NCBI RefSeq assembly: GCF_010389155.1
Contig: NC_057765.1
Location: 4,960,001-5,024,000 of the forward strand
Length of the DNA: 64,000 nucleotides
Direction: 5' to 3'
Source of the DNA: Erigeron canadensis
Taxonomy: Eukaryota; Streptophyta; Magnoliopsida; Asterales; Asteraceae
Position 1 is the first letter of the stretch, and the number at the start of each line of letters is the position of its first letter. The notes under the pieces are model-generated. The model was not told the origin of the DNA, made no database searches, and saw only the letters and a list, made by a program, of their open reading frames with translations. A program made the translations under genes and the position numbers. This document shows, piece by piece, positions 19,316 through 31,289 of this stretch.

Positions 19316-22045
19316 TTAGATCCCCATTTGTTTCATCCATAAGGACCACTTAAGTGCCTCTAACACCATATCATTCTTGTGCATAGCAGAAATCAGATTA
19401 GTATATGTAAGTCTGTCAGGCTCGATGCCATTTCTTCTCATTTCTCTTACCAAATCCACAGCATCTTCAACCATTCCCGCAATCCCATAAGCCTTAATCA
19501 AGGAGTTATAGCTACATAAATCGGGTTTAAGCCCAGATTCCTTCAGTTCCAGTAGTACATCACCAACTTCTTCAATCCAACCTTTTTCTCCATATATATT
19601 GATCATAATATTAAATGTGTAATGATCCGAAGCACAATTTGATTCCTTCATTCTCAACAATACGTTTTTGAACTTCTCCATTTCACCTGCTTTCCCATAG
19701 GCATCCAACATACAGTTATAGGCTTCAAGAGAAACAGAGAACCCATTGAACTTCATTCGTTTAGCAACGGAAGCCATATTCCTTAAGTCTTTACCTTTAC
19801 CATATGCAGCTACTACGGTATTATAAGATATAACATCAACCGTGCCTTGTTTTTTAGCCATCCAAAACACCTGTCTTACCTTTTTGAAAAGCCCAGCTTT
19901 CCCATAAACATCAAGAATTACATTATACGTTGTTGTATTCGGTGAAAAACCATGCTGGATCATCTCATTGAAAAGCCTGGAAAGCTCATCAACAGGCAAA
20001 GCACGAGCGCAACAATTTATTACACAGTTGTACATTTCTTGATCCCAAGAAATTCCAGCTTTCAAAATTTTGTAGTACAAATCAGCCAATTTATTTACCA
20101 TCCCCAATCTTTGATAAATTCGAAGCATATCTCGAAATAAATATACATCTGGAACAATATCCTTTTGTTTTTCGATTTCATCCAAAACAGAGCACGCATC
20201 ATTTAAGGACCCCGATTTCACATACATCCTTACAATTATGCTAAAGGCTATTAAATCCAAAGCAATACCTTTAGACTTTAACTTTATATACAGGGCTTCA
20301 GCTTCAGTAAATTGATTCAAACAACTATAAATATCAATCATAGTGCATGTGATATGCAAATTAGGCTTGTCACGTTTTGGCATGGATACGTATATCTTTA
20401 TAGAATTATTAAGATGACCAAACTCCTTACATGTACAAATTAATAAATGATACAAACTATCCTCAAAAATTTTATCTTTCCACTTTTTAATCCCTAAAAC
20501 TTCAATTGCATCATCTACCAAGCAGTGTTTCACATACGCCATTACAAGAATCGAACACGACGTTTGATTATTCAAAACATGGTTGTAAAGCAAACCTTTC
20601 ACAACAGATGGAACTTTATCAAACTTTTCGGCCTTCTCATATGCTTGCAAAACGTTACTGAGAATAGAAGACAACTGGCATCCCATTGTAATCATATCAT
20701 CAATAATTCTGATAGCTCCTGCTTCATGTCCATATTTGGCTTGCAGATTGATCATTGTGTACAAGTTTGATGAGTTCGGTTTAAAGCCTAATCCATACAT
20801 TTCCTTATAATACCGCTCTGCCTCGTTTAAGTTTTGTACTCGACCCCAACCTTCAACCATGGTCCTGTATGTGCTCTCATCAGGCCTCAAACCAGCAGAC
20901 ACAAGATTCTGAAAAATTATTTCCGCATCTTCCATATTCGAGACTTTCCCATATCCAGTTATAAGTGTATTGTAAGCAACTATATGAGGGGCGAAACCAG
21001 CTGCATTCATTGCGACCAATACTTTCTCGGCCTCATCTAACTTCCCTTGTTGACTATAAGCATTAAGCAAAACTAACCAATTTTCTCTATTCAAAACCAC
21101 TTCATCTTCCCTCAAAAACCCAATAACCTCTTGCGCCTTTTCATATAACCCAGCACGCGTATACATAGTGATCATAGCAGAATACGCACTATGACAAACA
21201 ACGCCAAAATCCCTCATTCGTGAAAACGCAAACTCGGCTTCATCAACAACCCCACCTTTTTGATAAAGACTCATAACCATCCCAAAAGTAGCAACATTCG
21301 GCACAACACCTTTATCCAACATCATTTTAAACCACTTTGTCCCCATCCCCACAAGTCCTCGTCTATGACAAGCATAAATAACCGTATTAAAAACATGATA
21401 ACCAATTTCACAACACGACTCCCTCTCCATCTCTTCAACCAACCTTTCCGCCCCTTCCCAATCTTGTCTTCTACCCAAAACCCTCAAAGCCGACTTATAA
21501 CCATTCACATTTCTCATCAACTTTCCATTAACCCTCATCCACTCAAAAAACTTTAAACACTCATCATCCCGTCCATCGTTCTCTAACTTCTCCAACACAA
21601 AATTACAACGCCTTAAACTCAACCCAACCGCATCCACTCCAATCTCCTCAAAAAACACGTCGTCTTCATTTTCCACCAACACACCTTTCCGTCCATTCTC
21701 ATTCTCATCCCTATTTTCACTTCTCGAATCACGCAAACTCTCAACTCGTTTCCATATACTTTTTTTACTTCTTTTTTTAAACTTGCCGTATAACTTAGGG
21801 TTTCGTAAAACTAAATCATTATCGAGAGGAGGTCTATCGAGATTAGTAATAACATCTGAAAAATCAGTATCTATCTTAGAAACCCTAGCTTTTTGGTTTA
21901 ACTTATTATTAATATTATGAAATGAATTATTGTTAGTTACGCTACAGAATCCGAAAACTACGGCTCGATCGGGGAAATGTAAAGTAGAGTTAGGTTTTTT
22001 CTGAGTATCTAAATGATTAGCATAACATTTAATTGAGCAAGACAT
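19316..22045 (-). CDS. P-class PPR protein, probably plastid-targeted, 909 aa (At4g30825-like)
   Basis: This long intronless frame encodes an N-terminal region of about 170 residues followed by about 20-21 tandem PPR motifs of 33-36 residues reaching the C-terminus. Clear repeats include HIVAYNTLITGYGKVSNMED, NTTTYNVILDVYGKAGLFKK, DVISYNTVVAAYGKGKDLRN and DLCSYNSLIKAYGIAGMVED. No E, DYW or SMR domain follows, so it is P-class. Such proteins bind organelle RNA in a sequence-specific way for stability, splicing or translation. The N-terminus is Ser/Asn-rich and basic, suiting a transit peptide. Its position beside the MAT1-like gene matches my memory of At4g30825 next to At4g30820. Codon frame and length show no damage. 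A short 5' UTR intron upstream of the ATG (around 22050-22115) is possible. Confidence 0.92.
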   Translation of the reverse strand: MSCSIKCYANHLDTQKKPNSTLHFPDRAVVFGFCSVTNNNSFHNINNKLNQKARVSKIDTDFSDVITNLDRPPLDNDLVLRNPKLYGKFKKRSKKSIWKRVESLRDSRSENRDENENGRKGVLVENEDDVFFEEIGVDAVGLSLRRCNFVLEKLENDGRDDECLKFFEWMRVNGKLMRNVNGYKSALRVLGRRQDWEGAERLVEEMERESCCEIGYHVFNTVIYACHRRGLVGMGTKWFKMMLDKGVVPNVATFGMVMSLYQKGGVVDEAEFAFSRMRDFGVVCHSAYSAMITMYTRAGLYEKAQEVIGFLREDEVVLNRENWLVLLNAYSQQGKLDEAEKVLVAMNAAGFAPHIVAYNTLITGYGKVSNMEDAEIIFQNLVSAGLRPDESTYRTMVEGWGRVQNLNEAERYYKEMYGLGFKPNSSNLYTMINLQAKYGHEAGAIRIIDDMITMGCQLSSILSNVLQAYEKAEKFDKVPSVVKGLLYNHVLNNQTSCSILVMAYVKHCLVDDAIEVLGIKKWKDKIFEDSLYHLLICTCKEFGHLNNSIKIYVSMPKRDKPNLHITCTMIDIYSCLNQFTEAEALYIKLKSKGIALDLIAFSIIVRMYVKSGSLNDACSVLDEIEKQKDIVPDVYLFRDMLRIYQRLGMVNKLADLYYKILKAGISWDQEMYNCVINCCARALPVDELSRLFNEMIQHGFSPNTTTYNVILDVYGKAGLFKKVRQVFWMAKKQGTVDVISYNTVVAAYGKGKDLRNMASVAKRMKFNGFSVSLEAYNCMLDAYGKAGEMEKFKNVLLRMKESNCASDHYTFNIMINIYGEKGWIEEVGDVLLELKESGLKPDLCSYNSLIKAYGIAGMVEDAVDLVREMRRNGIEPDRLTYTNLISAMHKNDMVLEALKWSLWMKQMGI

Positions 22046-22488
22046 ACTAACTATAATAATAATAATGATGATAATTAGTTAATTAATTAATTAATAAGAG
22101 TTTCTAATATACCTCAGCAGTGATGAAGTTGTAATGAAATTCATTGACTTGAAACGGTGTCGTATTGGAGAGATAGAGGAAAAAAAGGGGGAGGAATAAT
22201 GAAGAAAGTGAGTGAGTGATATGAAGGAGTGGTGTTGGTGGAGAATGAAAATTGGAGGGATAATGGAATGGAAAATAACCGCAATATTTTTGTTAGTTAG
22301 ATGGACCCACAACAAAATACTAAGAAGATAAATAAATAAATAAATAAATGAATAAATAAAGAAAAAAACACCACGATCACAGTGGTCCGTGGGCTCGTGG
22401 AGGGTTTGTGGTGGCTACAACCGTACAACGGACGTGTTTTTTTGTTCCTTTTCTTTTCTTTGGTTGTAAAATAAGAAAAGGAAAAAGA

Positions 22489-22765
22489 ATTATTATCTAT
22501 GGATGTAACTAATTATACCAAAATATCTATGTTATGTAAAGATCTTGTAAAATATCTATGTCATATAATGAACTTTCAAATCCTGATTATTGGATGTATC
22601 TAGCCACTCAAAAAGTTACACGTGGCAGCTTATATGATTGCCACATATACCTTGTTATATCCAATAACCAGAATTTAAAAGTTCATTACCTTATATAGAC
22701 ATTTTACGATATTTTTACATAACATAGATATTTTGGCATAATTAGTTACATCCATAGGTAATAAT
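22489..22765. mobile_element. MITE with about 50-bp terminal inverted repeats (family X, copy 1)
   Basis: The left arm starts ATTATTATCTATGGATG and the inverted right arm starts ATTATTACCTATGGATG. Both then read AACTAATTAT and CAAAATATCTATG with very few differences over about 50 bases. The interior also folds (ATTGGATGTATC against CCAATAACC). It has no coding capacity. Two diverged relatives lie at 54480-54717 and 54845-55022. Confidence 0.85.
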
Positions 22766-22895
22766 CCCAAAAGAAAAATATAGTTTCAGATATTATAGTA
22801 ATATAGTGTATTAAGGATTGTAAGTTGTTAAAAAAATATGGGTTCGGATGTTATAGTGTTTTTTTTCTTTTTTTCTTCAGTACTGATGTGACATT

Positions 22896-23689
22896 CAGTG
22901 GCGGATCCAGTGTACTATGAGGGTGGTCACCGTTTAACCCTCAATCTAGTTTTGTTGGAAACTTTTTTTTTTCTTTTACTTTCAATCCCACAAGCCCCGG
23001 AGGAGACGGTGGGAGTATTTGGGAAGATAGAATATGTTTGACGTTGTCAGGTGGAGAAGATGGTAGCCGGTGGAGAAAATGATGTCCGGTGGAGGAGTTG
23101 AAGTCGGTAGAGAAGAGATGAAGGAGAAAGAGAAATACCTGGGGATATGGATTCTAATTGAGATTCACAATCTTGAAAAAAGTCATACAGTTTTTGAATA
23201 CAACAGGAAAATATCTATTAATGTATTTATAATAATATTCATTTTACATCCTTATACCTTTAAATATACTATAAGATAACCCTTATATATAATGAATGGA
23301 TCATATTTATCCTTAAAAAAGGGTTCCGTCCAACCCATGTGTACAACATGCAAAATTTGAAAGTTATTATTTAGTTCATGAGATATGGGTTTTGTTAAAT
23401 TTATTATATTTGGGCATTAATATTCTCCCAAGTTGTAAGTTTGTAAGTCTTTTTATTAAGTTTACTACAATTCCCTAAGAATATACTGGTTAGTTTGATT
23501 AAACTATAACCTTTAATGCTAGTGTGTTTGTCAAAATGATTAATAAGGTTGTTTTTTCCGTTTCGTTTTACGCATTATAAAACTCAAAATTGGCTCATGT
23601 GTAGATTTTAAAAAAAATTTTAAAAATAAAATGATAAAAAAAAAAAATAACTAGCCCCCCACCATTATAAAAGTCTGGATCCACCAGTG
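22896..23689. mobile_element. Non-autonomous hAT-type element, 794 bp, 8-bp TSD
   Basis: The termini CAGTGGCGGATCCAG and, inverted, CACTGGTGGATCCAG form an imperfect 15-bp TIR. The flanks carry a perfect 8-bp duplication GTGACATT (22888-22895 and 23690-23697), the hallmark of hAT insertion. The interior has a purine-rich GGTGGAGAAGATGG stretch near 23050 but no transposase. Confidence 0.87.
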
Positions 23690-23804
23690 GTGACATTGAC
23701 AAGGATAAGTGGTGTACTCATGACACTCAAAATGGTTCTTGGTAGCCTTCATGGTCGCTCGTGATGGCTCCAACCACAAGCCCATACCATTTTATGGGTC
23801 TCGT

Positions 23805-24151
23805 TAAAGGTGAACAAGAACCGGTTTCTACCCAACCCGACCCGAAACCGGGCCCGAACCGGTTTTTTGGTCAACGGAACCAAAACTGGTTTTGACCCAA
23901 CCCAACCCGGTTTGAAACCGGTTTAGAGTCAAACTTTGACCAGGTTTGACTCGGTTTTTTTGCCAAAAACCGAAGCCGACCCCATCTCAACCCAGTCTCT
24001 AACCGACAATCAAAACCGAAAACCCAAACCAGTTAGTAACCGACAGGTTTGGTCAAACCTGAACCGGGTTGGGTCAAACCCGGTTGTTGACCAGCGGGTT
24101 CGGGTTCGTTTTCAGTTTCGGGTTCCGACCCGGTTGTTTTGTACACCTCTA
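23805..24151. mobile_element. hAT-type MITE full of AACCGG/AACCCG repeats, 347 bp
   Basis: The ends TAAAGGTGAACAAGAACCGG and, inverted, TAGAGGTGTACAAAACAACC match. The flanks GGTCTCGT and GGTCTAGT form an 8-bp duplication with one difference. The interior is a dense run of AACCCGACCCGAAACCGG-like words on both strands, which makes it self-complementary. The long frame at 23936-24250 is a by-product of this repeat. Confidence 0.78.
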
Positions 24152-24749
24152 GGTCTAGTGGTGGTTATCATTGACACATTTTTGGGTCTTTCGTTTTTTG
24201 TGCTCTTTTACAATTTAAATAAAAAGAAAGAAAATGTGGATCTGAGATAAAATGGTTAATTAGTGATGCATTTAGCGTGTTAGCGGTTAAAGAATGATTA
24301 CAGGGATCTTTTTGATGCGATACCAACAATGACCAATGGTGGTTGGAGGTCAAAAACCCATTGCAAGGGCTCTAACATGGCATTGAAAAAGTATAAAAAT
24401 ATTGATCTATAAATTACTTCGACATCAAGTGCAGTGACAAGATACCAACATTGATATTTTTCCATCGGGGTACAAGGGAACTGCATGTCCAAAACCAGAT
24501 TAACTCTTCATTTGCAAAAACATCTCAACTACAAATTTAGATTACAAAATTAATCAATATCATAATACATATTCAGAACAAAATGCAATCTTCAATACTT
24601 GGTGAGGTTTAGCCGGTTAAGTGTATGTGACCATGGACTTGAACCAGGTGGGCTTAGCCAGCAACAAGTCAAGAACCACAGTCAAATTAAATTGTTCTTT
24701 ACACTCTTGAATTAAGTTCCGTACAGGCGTACACTGAATTAATGCATGT

Positions 24750-27700
24750 TTAGATCCAGATGCTCCCAAATGCTTCCTCAAGAGCTCGTTTTCTACTTAT
24801 TTCTAAGCTCCACCCTCCAGCCTTTCCGCCCAGTTCTGCTTTTAGTCTCATCGTATCTTCATCATCCATATGATATGCATGTAGGTCATCCCCAGATCCC
24901 ATTGGAAGTGGTTGTGTGGGTCGAGGCTGTGGAATTGGTCCTCCTGCAACTGCAGGGACGTAATGCCCCTCTGACGTTGATACCCCGAATTGGGAGCTTG
25001 TTCCAGTGGTCTGTTTCAAACAAGACAAAGATGCAATGATTCAAGATTATATTAGTTATCATTCTGGGTGTCTTAGGTACTTGGAATATGTCAAATCATC
25101 TTATATACTTGTAAACATTCAAAACATCTTAGATACTTATAAATAGTCAAAAATATTTATGATACGGATGGAACATAATATGACATCCAGCTCAAGATAC
25201 ATAACACACGTCCTCTTGTGGATCCCTAGCAGCATCTATCCTGTCAAACTTGAATCACTTCACGTGCTTATAAGTTATAAGGTTATGTTTGGATATTGGT
25301 TAAATGTCAATCGTACTTGTAGACCAACATCAATGGCACTTTTTTGGTAATGGTGGGATAGATGTATGTGTATTCATAACATAAACTTGTAAACAAAGTG
25401 AAGATTGCAATTTTCATGAAAACATGTACATATTTTTTGCAAAGAAGAGAAAGGGCCAATGCTACGCAGAAAGATACAGATGGTAGTTTGAACCTAATTA
25501 CATATAGATTGGTGGATTCAAATTATGCGTAAGGTTTAACAAGTCTAACAATCAAACCAGTATATAGAAATGATATCAAAAACTAAAAAGGAAACGGTTT
25601 GAAGGTGGCCATAAGTTTTTTATGCATAAAACCTCCTACAATCATCTATACAATTGCATAAAGCCTACCCACACCCACAAAACCCCTCCTATTTAAGACT
25701 AAACAGCAGCAATGAATGTGACATATCACCTTTTCTTCTCCATGGAATAAAAATGTGACAGTTCACCTTCTCTGACAACATGATCACTGTAAATTGCTAA
25801 GTGGCATATTGAATGGTTGTGGTCTAGCTGAACCATTTCCAAGGTGGCATACTGAAAGTCTTATAAGAGATTCATTTTTGGCTTTAAAATGAATAAGAAT
25901 GGTTGTGGTCTAGCTGAACTATTTCCAAGGTGGCATACTGAAAGTCTTATAAGAGATTCAGTTTTAAACCTCTTTGGATAAACATCTTGGGATGGCCAGA
26001 GAAAAGTCCGAAAATGGACGGAAATATCAGTTAGGCCGCATATATCAAAGCCAATGCTTGACATTCCCCGGGTAGCCTAAACAGGGATCCCTCTCAGTTT
26101 CCTTGTTTACCCACTTGTGGTATAGCTGAAAACTTGATACAACAATTAAACTGAAGAAGTCTTACAAACACAACTTGTTGGTGTTCAAGCCAAGAAGATT
26201 GTATTGGTCGTAAACAGAAAAGGTATTAGGTATACATTCTCACGGTTCAACTTTGAAACTGAGTACTCATTATGATAGAACCTTCCAAGTATATAGTTAG
26301 TTGTGTGAGAGTGAAATTTAAGGTTACAAATTCTAGAAGATTACAGTTTTTCTATCGGCTAAATTTTGAATTAGAGGGAAGATCCAAAGTAGAAAAAACA
26401 AAATCTTATGCTCTCTCATCTACCACACGCCTAGCTATTCTATTGTTTATATTTCCTAAGATGGTATATTCATTACTAGATTTTGAAACTTTTGGTTTCA
26501 AAGAGCTATTTACAATAAATTGTGCTCCCTTCTTTCATATTGATTCATAGTCTCAGCTTCTTGATTTTAAAGGATGAACATAAAGGTGATGAAGGAAAAA
26601 GATTGAGATAAAATTACTAAGATAGAGGAAGCTGAAATAAATCAGTAGAAGGTAAGGGTGAGAAACAGAACACAAAGTTGAAGGTAAAGTAACTAAATTA
26701 AACGGAAACAACAGAGATGAAGGTAAAGATCAGACAAGGATAATGAATGAAATCTTAAAATTAAATATAAATAAAGAAAAATATTAGTAGGTTACATATC
26801 AAAAAACCAGACAACTATGAAACGAAGAGGTAGTAGTCAAAACTAATGTAGCTAAAGACCTAAAGTTTAAGGCCTCAGGAGACCTGTAACATTAAATATA
26901 TATGCATACTACGTATATATTATCTATTTTTTATAAACAGCAAACCTACTCCCAAAGTAACTCGAACGCCTTGGATGAAACCTAGGACTTCACAAAATAA
27001 CTCAAGATACCCCCCTCCCAGACTTGAACCCGGTTGGTACTAGTATCTTACCAATGGGCCATCAACCCCATTGGCTACTACATATGTCTTTTATATATCA
27101 ATCGTAGTTGAAAATATTGCATAACCATGCAATTCAACATTATTGTTAAACCATATGTGTCCTCGAGATTGCTTTCATATTTTACTCGCAAAAATCCTGT
27201 TTCGAGGCTGTTTGACACTTTTTGTAAGGTAACCATAAAATGAATGCTTGTAAAAATTCCCAGGATCTAACTTTCTTCCAAAGATTGTCCTACATCATAT
27301 ACATTCTAACTATCAACTGCAGTATGTTGGTAATTACATCCACCAACCGTACATCAGATATCCCACTAATCCGATCTCATATAAGGAGCCGGATTTACTA
27401 CTATTAACCTCACCTCCAAGTAAATTCAGGAACATGGTAAACTCTTTCTTTATAAGAATCACTTTTAGATTGAACAAGAATATCAATCTACTATTTATTA
27501 TAACAAAGTATCTATTACTGTTTATATAATTAGCGCCAAAGATATAAGTTGATCAAATTTTATGCACCAAAACCAAACAAGAAAAGCATATGTAATATAT
27601 ATTTATTACCATTATTTGTAAAAACTTGCTTTCCTAGATCAGTCTATATATCATTATTCATCTGTCTAGGCTGTTATTTGGCTTGTCTGTTGAGTATATA

Positions 27701-29274
27701 ATGAAACACACGTTATTTATCTGAAAATCTCAAAGTATAGAAGTGACGGAAGACTAACCATATCGACATCAGATGATGCACGTTGTCCCCTACTTGCTGC
27801 CAGTGCTGCTGCATACTCTTCAGCCTAATGATCAAGAAAAAATGACTATTTAATGCTTTGTAAGCAGGCAAACCCATATTTCTAGTATTTAACCAGTTGA
27901 CAAACCTTATGGGCTTGAGCATTCATTATTTGTTCTGCATTTTCTCTTTGGTATCTCGCAATCGCTGCTTCAATCGCAAGGACATCTTTTCCATCAACCA
28001 AGTTTACAACTGAAAGAAGAAAAAGTATGAACACATGCAAACTTGGCATTCCTAACTTGGTTATTGTAAAACAGAATTAGAAACGAACTTACTCATGTCC
28101 TCAACTTCCTCTAAGTAGTCATTATACTCTCTTAATGATGGAAAATCCTCTACTCTTTTATTATATCTGTGAAATCGTAAGATAACAATATTACGCAAGA
28201 CGATTTCACAAACTTGCTAATTTTTAGTCCTGAAATAAACATCAAACTATGACGTATATAACATCAAAGCTCAAATGTATGAATGTCTCTAGAATATTGA
28301 TGTAAATATACTGAAGTCGTTATGACAAAATCTCTTGTTATTTTATTACATTTGTCAATGATTCCCAACAAGTAGTAACAAATTACAAATGAGCTAGCCA
28401 CTTGGGCCATTTTTCCCCTGCAAATACACTTTCTCCAAGTACCATTCCCATATATAAGTAATCAACTTCACAATATAAAAGGTTGCATAATGTTCCAAGA
28501 GCCCTATCTATTGTTTTTCCATCTATTTCTCCCCAGATCAAAGTTGCAGAACAAACTCACCAACACAATCATAACTAACTCTTACTTTGTAACGCAGACC
28601 TACCAAACTAAAAACTTTGAATTGCAAAATAAATAACTATTTTCAGTGTAAATCAAACACACAAGCATGGAGTCCATTTGACTAAACTCAAAAATTAACT
28701 TATTTGACACAAACCTAAAACTATAGCTTCTTTCGTAAGCTTAACGTATAGCTTCTTATATGTATAGTCAAAACTGTGTCCAATATGGCACAGTAGTAAG
28801 GCGTCCTGAAGGTCTCGAAAAAACGAGATTGTCAAGGAAAATGTCTAAGAACCGACCAGCCACCGGAATGCCGGTTAGTCCACGTACATCAGTGCCCCAA
28901 GTAGTCACAACAGGTATCCTACTCCTATAGCCGAACAAACTCAACTCGACCGAATCAAGTACTAAAAGCTACAGCTAATATATATATATATATATAAGTA
29001 GAATCATGAAAAACTCACATTTGAAAATACATACATTATTCCATACCAAACTTTATACTGTTATGATTCTTATACTATAATAAATCAAATATGCAAAATA
29101 ACAATACGGCAATATCTAAACCCTATATATATATATAAACAGTACAAATTGAATAAATAGGATGAAAATTACAGAAATAAATTGTGGAGAATGAGAGGGA
29201 AATTACATGTTACCGATACGTTTACGGATAGTCATCTCCTTGGCGAAGGAGTTGGTACCGGAAGCTACCACCAT
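24750..29274 (-). CDS. MAT1-type CDK-activating kinase assembly factor, RING-less, 190 aa, 5 exons
   Basis: I assembled five exons with GT-AG borders and consistent phases: 29207-29274, 28093-28166, 27906-28009, 27759-27824 and 24750-25010. The product starts [14 protein letters not shown] and carries the MAT1 signature [20 protein letters not shown] in exons 1-2. Next come [15 protein letters not shown] in exon 3, an Ala-rich helix in exon 4, and a C-terminus ending [13 protein letters not shown], similar to the RALQDAFSG end of animal MAT1. MAT1 assembles CDK7-type kinase with cyclin H in CAK/TFIIH. The animal protein begins with a RING finger; this one starts after where the RING would end, which from memory is also the state in Arabidopsis At4g30820. 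Intron 4 (25011-27758) is large and repeat-bearing. Confidence 0.88.
25811..25970. repeat. 86-bp tandem duplication in MAT1 intron 4
   Basis: The segment starting GAATGGTTGTGGTCTAGCTG occurs at 25811 and again at 25897. The copies are nearly identical for about 70 bases, to AAGAGATTCA. Confidence 0.85.
26955..27085 (-). mobile_element. tRNA-derived SINE fragment (family D) in MAT1 intron 4
   Basis: Read on the minus strand it gives GGTTGATGGCCCATTGGTAA (box-A-like) followed by CGGGTTCAAGTCTGGG (box B), then a G-rich tract. A relative with the same order lies at 35461-35640. Confidence 0.6.
28780..28965 (+). repeat. Possible tRNA-related SINE in MAT1 intron 1
   Basis: A weak box-A-like TGGCACAGTAGTAAGG is followed by GGTCTCGAAAAAACGAG and GC-richer sequence unlike its surroundings. 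A TA microsatellite at 28979-28996 follows. The ends are not resolved. Confidence 0.3.
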
Positions 29275-29396
29275 TTTTTTATTATTATTTTAGGTTTCTG
29301 GTGATTGTGTACGGCGGAGCACGGTGGAAGGTGGTGAGGAAAGGCGGAGGGAGGGGACTGTATGAAAATCTTTAACCGCTTAAGCCGGTAATATAT

Positions 29397-29692
29397 GAGC
29401 GTGTTTGGATGCTACGTTTCTAAACCCGGTTGAATTCGGGTTGCATTGTCGATTTGGAATGTTTGGTAGTTCGAGTGTTTTCGTTCATGTAATGTTTTTG
29501 GAATTAATAGAAACTATCAAGGAAATTGAAATATGAACGAATGAAATTTGATGAAATGTTTTGTTTTTTTTTGAGAATTCAAGTAACGGAAAATTCATTT
29601 CTCTATCTTCAGGAAGATTCTAAGAAATTAAATGTTTACATTCTAACGGAATGAGATTTCTCCATCTTTGAACAACCAAACACATTATATTA
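29397..29692. mobile_element. Probable PIF/Harbinger-like MITE
   Basis: It has GCGTGTTTGGATG at the left and, inverted, ATAATGTGTTTGGTTG at the right. The interior contains GGAATGTTTGGTAG and AATTCATTTC words like those of the element at 38912. No clear target duplication was found. It lies 120 bases upstream of the MAT1 gene start. Confidence 0.45.
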
Positions 29693-31289
29693 AATAAATT
29701 AACTAATCAATAGTTGGCCGAATGAACAAGTTGGAGAGATTTTGGAGAAAACTTAGTGGTCCAACCCACTTTGAGCGACAGATAACGCTTAAACTATACA
29801 TATTTAATTGAGCACTTCCGTGTCCTTTGACGTACAAATATGACTCAATTTAATATAAACTAGTGTACTTTAGTTACTTATTATTTGCATAAGTGTTTTT
29901 GTATGTTTCATTGGAAATTGATTGAGAAATGCACTAAAAATGACGATAAAAACGTTGTTACACTGTTTTTGTCATAATTGATTCATTCGGACTCCAATTA
30001 TGATTTAACTTACTATGGAAATTAAGATCTACAAGTTTCATGTTGATCAGATGAATTGGCCACCATGATCACGTTTTGGAAGTTTGAAGCATAAACATAA
30101 AAACGTGAAAGTAACATTTATCACTTAGGCTCCATTTAATTAATATGTTCATAGAGAATTGAAATTTGGATTTCTATATGCACATGGTGAATACTATTTG
30201 GCATAGTACGCTTCTGCTCACACTCAACATCATTGTCGGAAACAATCATGGCAATTGAAAAAATTTGGTTATAAATAACGCTTAGAGAACGTTAGAGGTG
30301 TGTCTGGGAGGCGTCCTATGGTCTCCACATCATTTCTAGTCACAAAACAAATCACCACATGTTTCAATTTACTCTTGGGCATAAGCAACTCACCAAAAAT
30401 CATTATCACTATTATTCACTGGTAGTATTTTGTAAAATTAAGTTTGTTTCATTGAACTCACTTTTTCAATTTTTATTCAAGTTGAAGTGTCCAATATTTA
30501 GTTAACGATTGTGTGGAGATTGAATGTTACTTTTAGAATTAATAATAGTTGGGTTTAGATTCACTCGTTGTGCGAAAAGTATCATTAAGTTTAGTTAAAA
30601 TTTACGAAGATTTAATTTTAGTTGACGCTATTATTTTCAAACTAAAGTTGGGTATATTGTGAAGGTTACTTGGAGATGTCGTTCGGATCTAACATTTGAG
30701 TCTAATTACAAGAAGAAGGTATGGCCATGGAGGAGTACGTTGGTAACTATCTAAAAAGAAATGATCTATAAATTAATTAACCTAAAAATGAAGAAAATAG
30801 TTTTTCAATAATTTGAAAACACTTAAAAAAATAATTTAGCGACGCGATAGGGTAAGCAACGACCTTTGCATGCTTAGCGACGAAGTAGCAACAATACTGC
30901 AAAGGTGTTGTGCTTCGGGACTTTAGTTTAAAACAGACAAACTATAACAACAGTTCTCAACCAGATCATATATTTGATCTCAACTGTATTATCGTATCTA
31001 AAGACATTAATCAATACTAATATAGACATTGAAAAAGTTTTAAGTTATTCAATAAAGAAACCTATTCTTTAGTTTAAGAAACTGTATTGTACTTGCCTAT
31101 ATTTATATATTACATATTCTATTCTATGTAGTTTCCTCAACATAAAGGACCCTGCTTAAAACAACTTCTGGACTATAAACAGGTATCATCTCACGAAAAC
31201 AGATTCGTTTACACGAAAAAGGTCTCGGGATTTTTCATGAATGCTCATTTCAACACTTCCAAATCCCTGCAAAGAACCACGAAGTCGCT
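29693..31289. other. Spacer between the MAT1 and ASG1-like genes
   Basis: No supported gene was found. The sequence is AT-rich and unstructured apart from a short GC-richer segment near 30840-30920 (GCGACGCGATAGGG and GCGACGAAGTAGC). The last 150 bases are probably the 3' UTR of the ASG1-like gene. Confidence 0.5.

Noticed and set aside
23936..24250. 104-residue plus-strand frame
   Set aside because: It is a product of the AACCGG-rich hAT-type MITE.
24746..25039. 97-residue plus-strand frame
   Set aside because: It is the antisense of MAT1 exon 5.
26272..26550. 92-residue plus-strand frame
   Set aside because: It lies in MAT1 intron 4 and has no recognisable domain or promoter.
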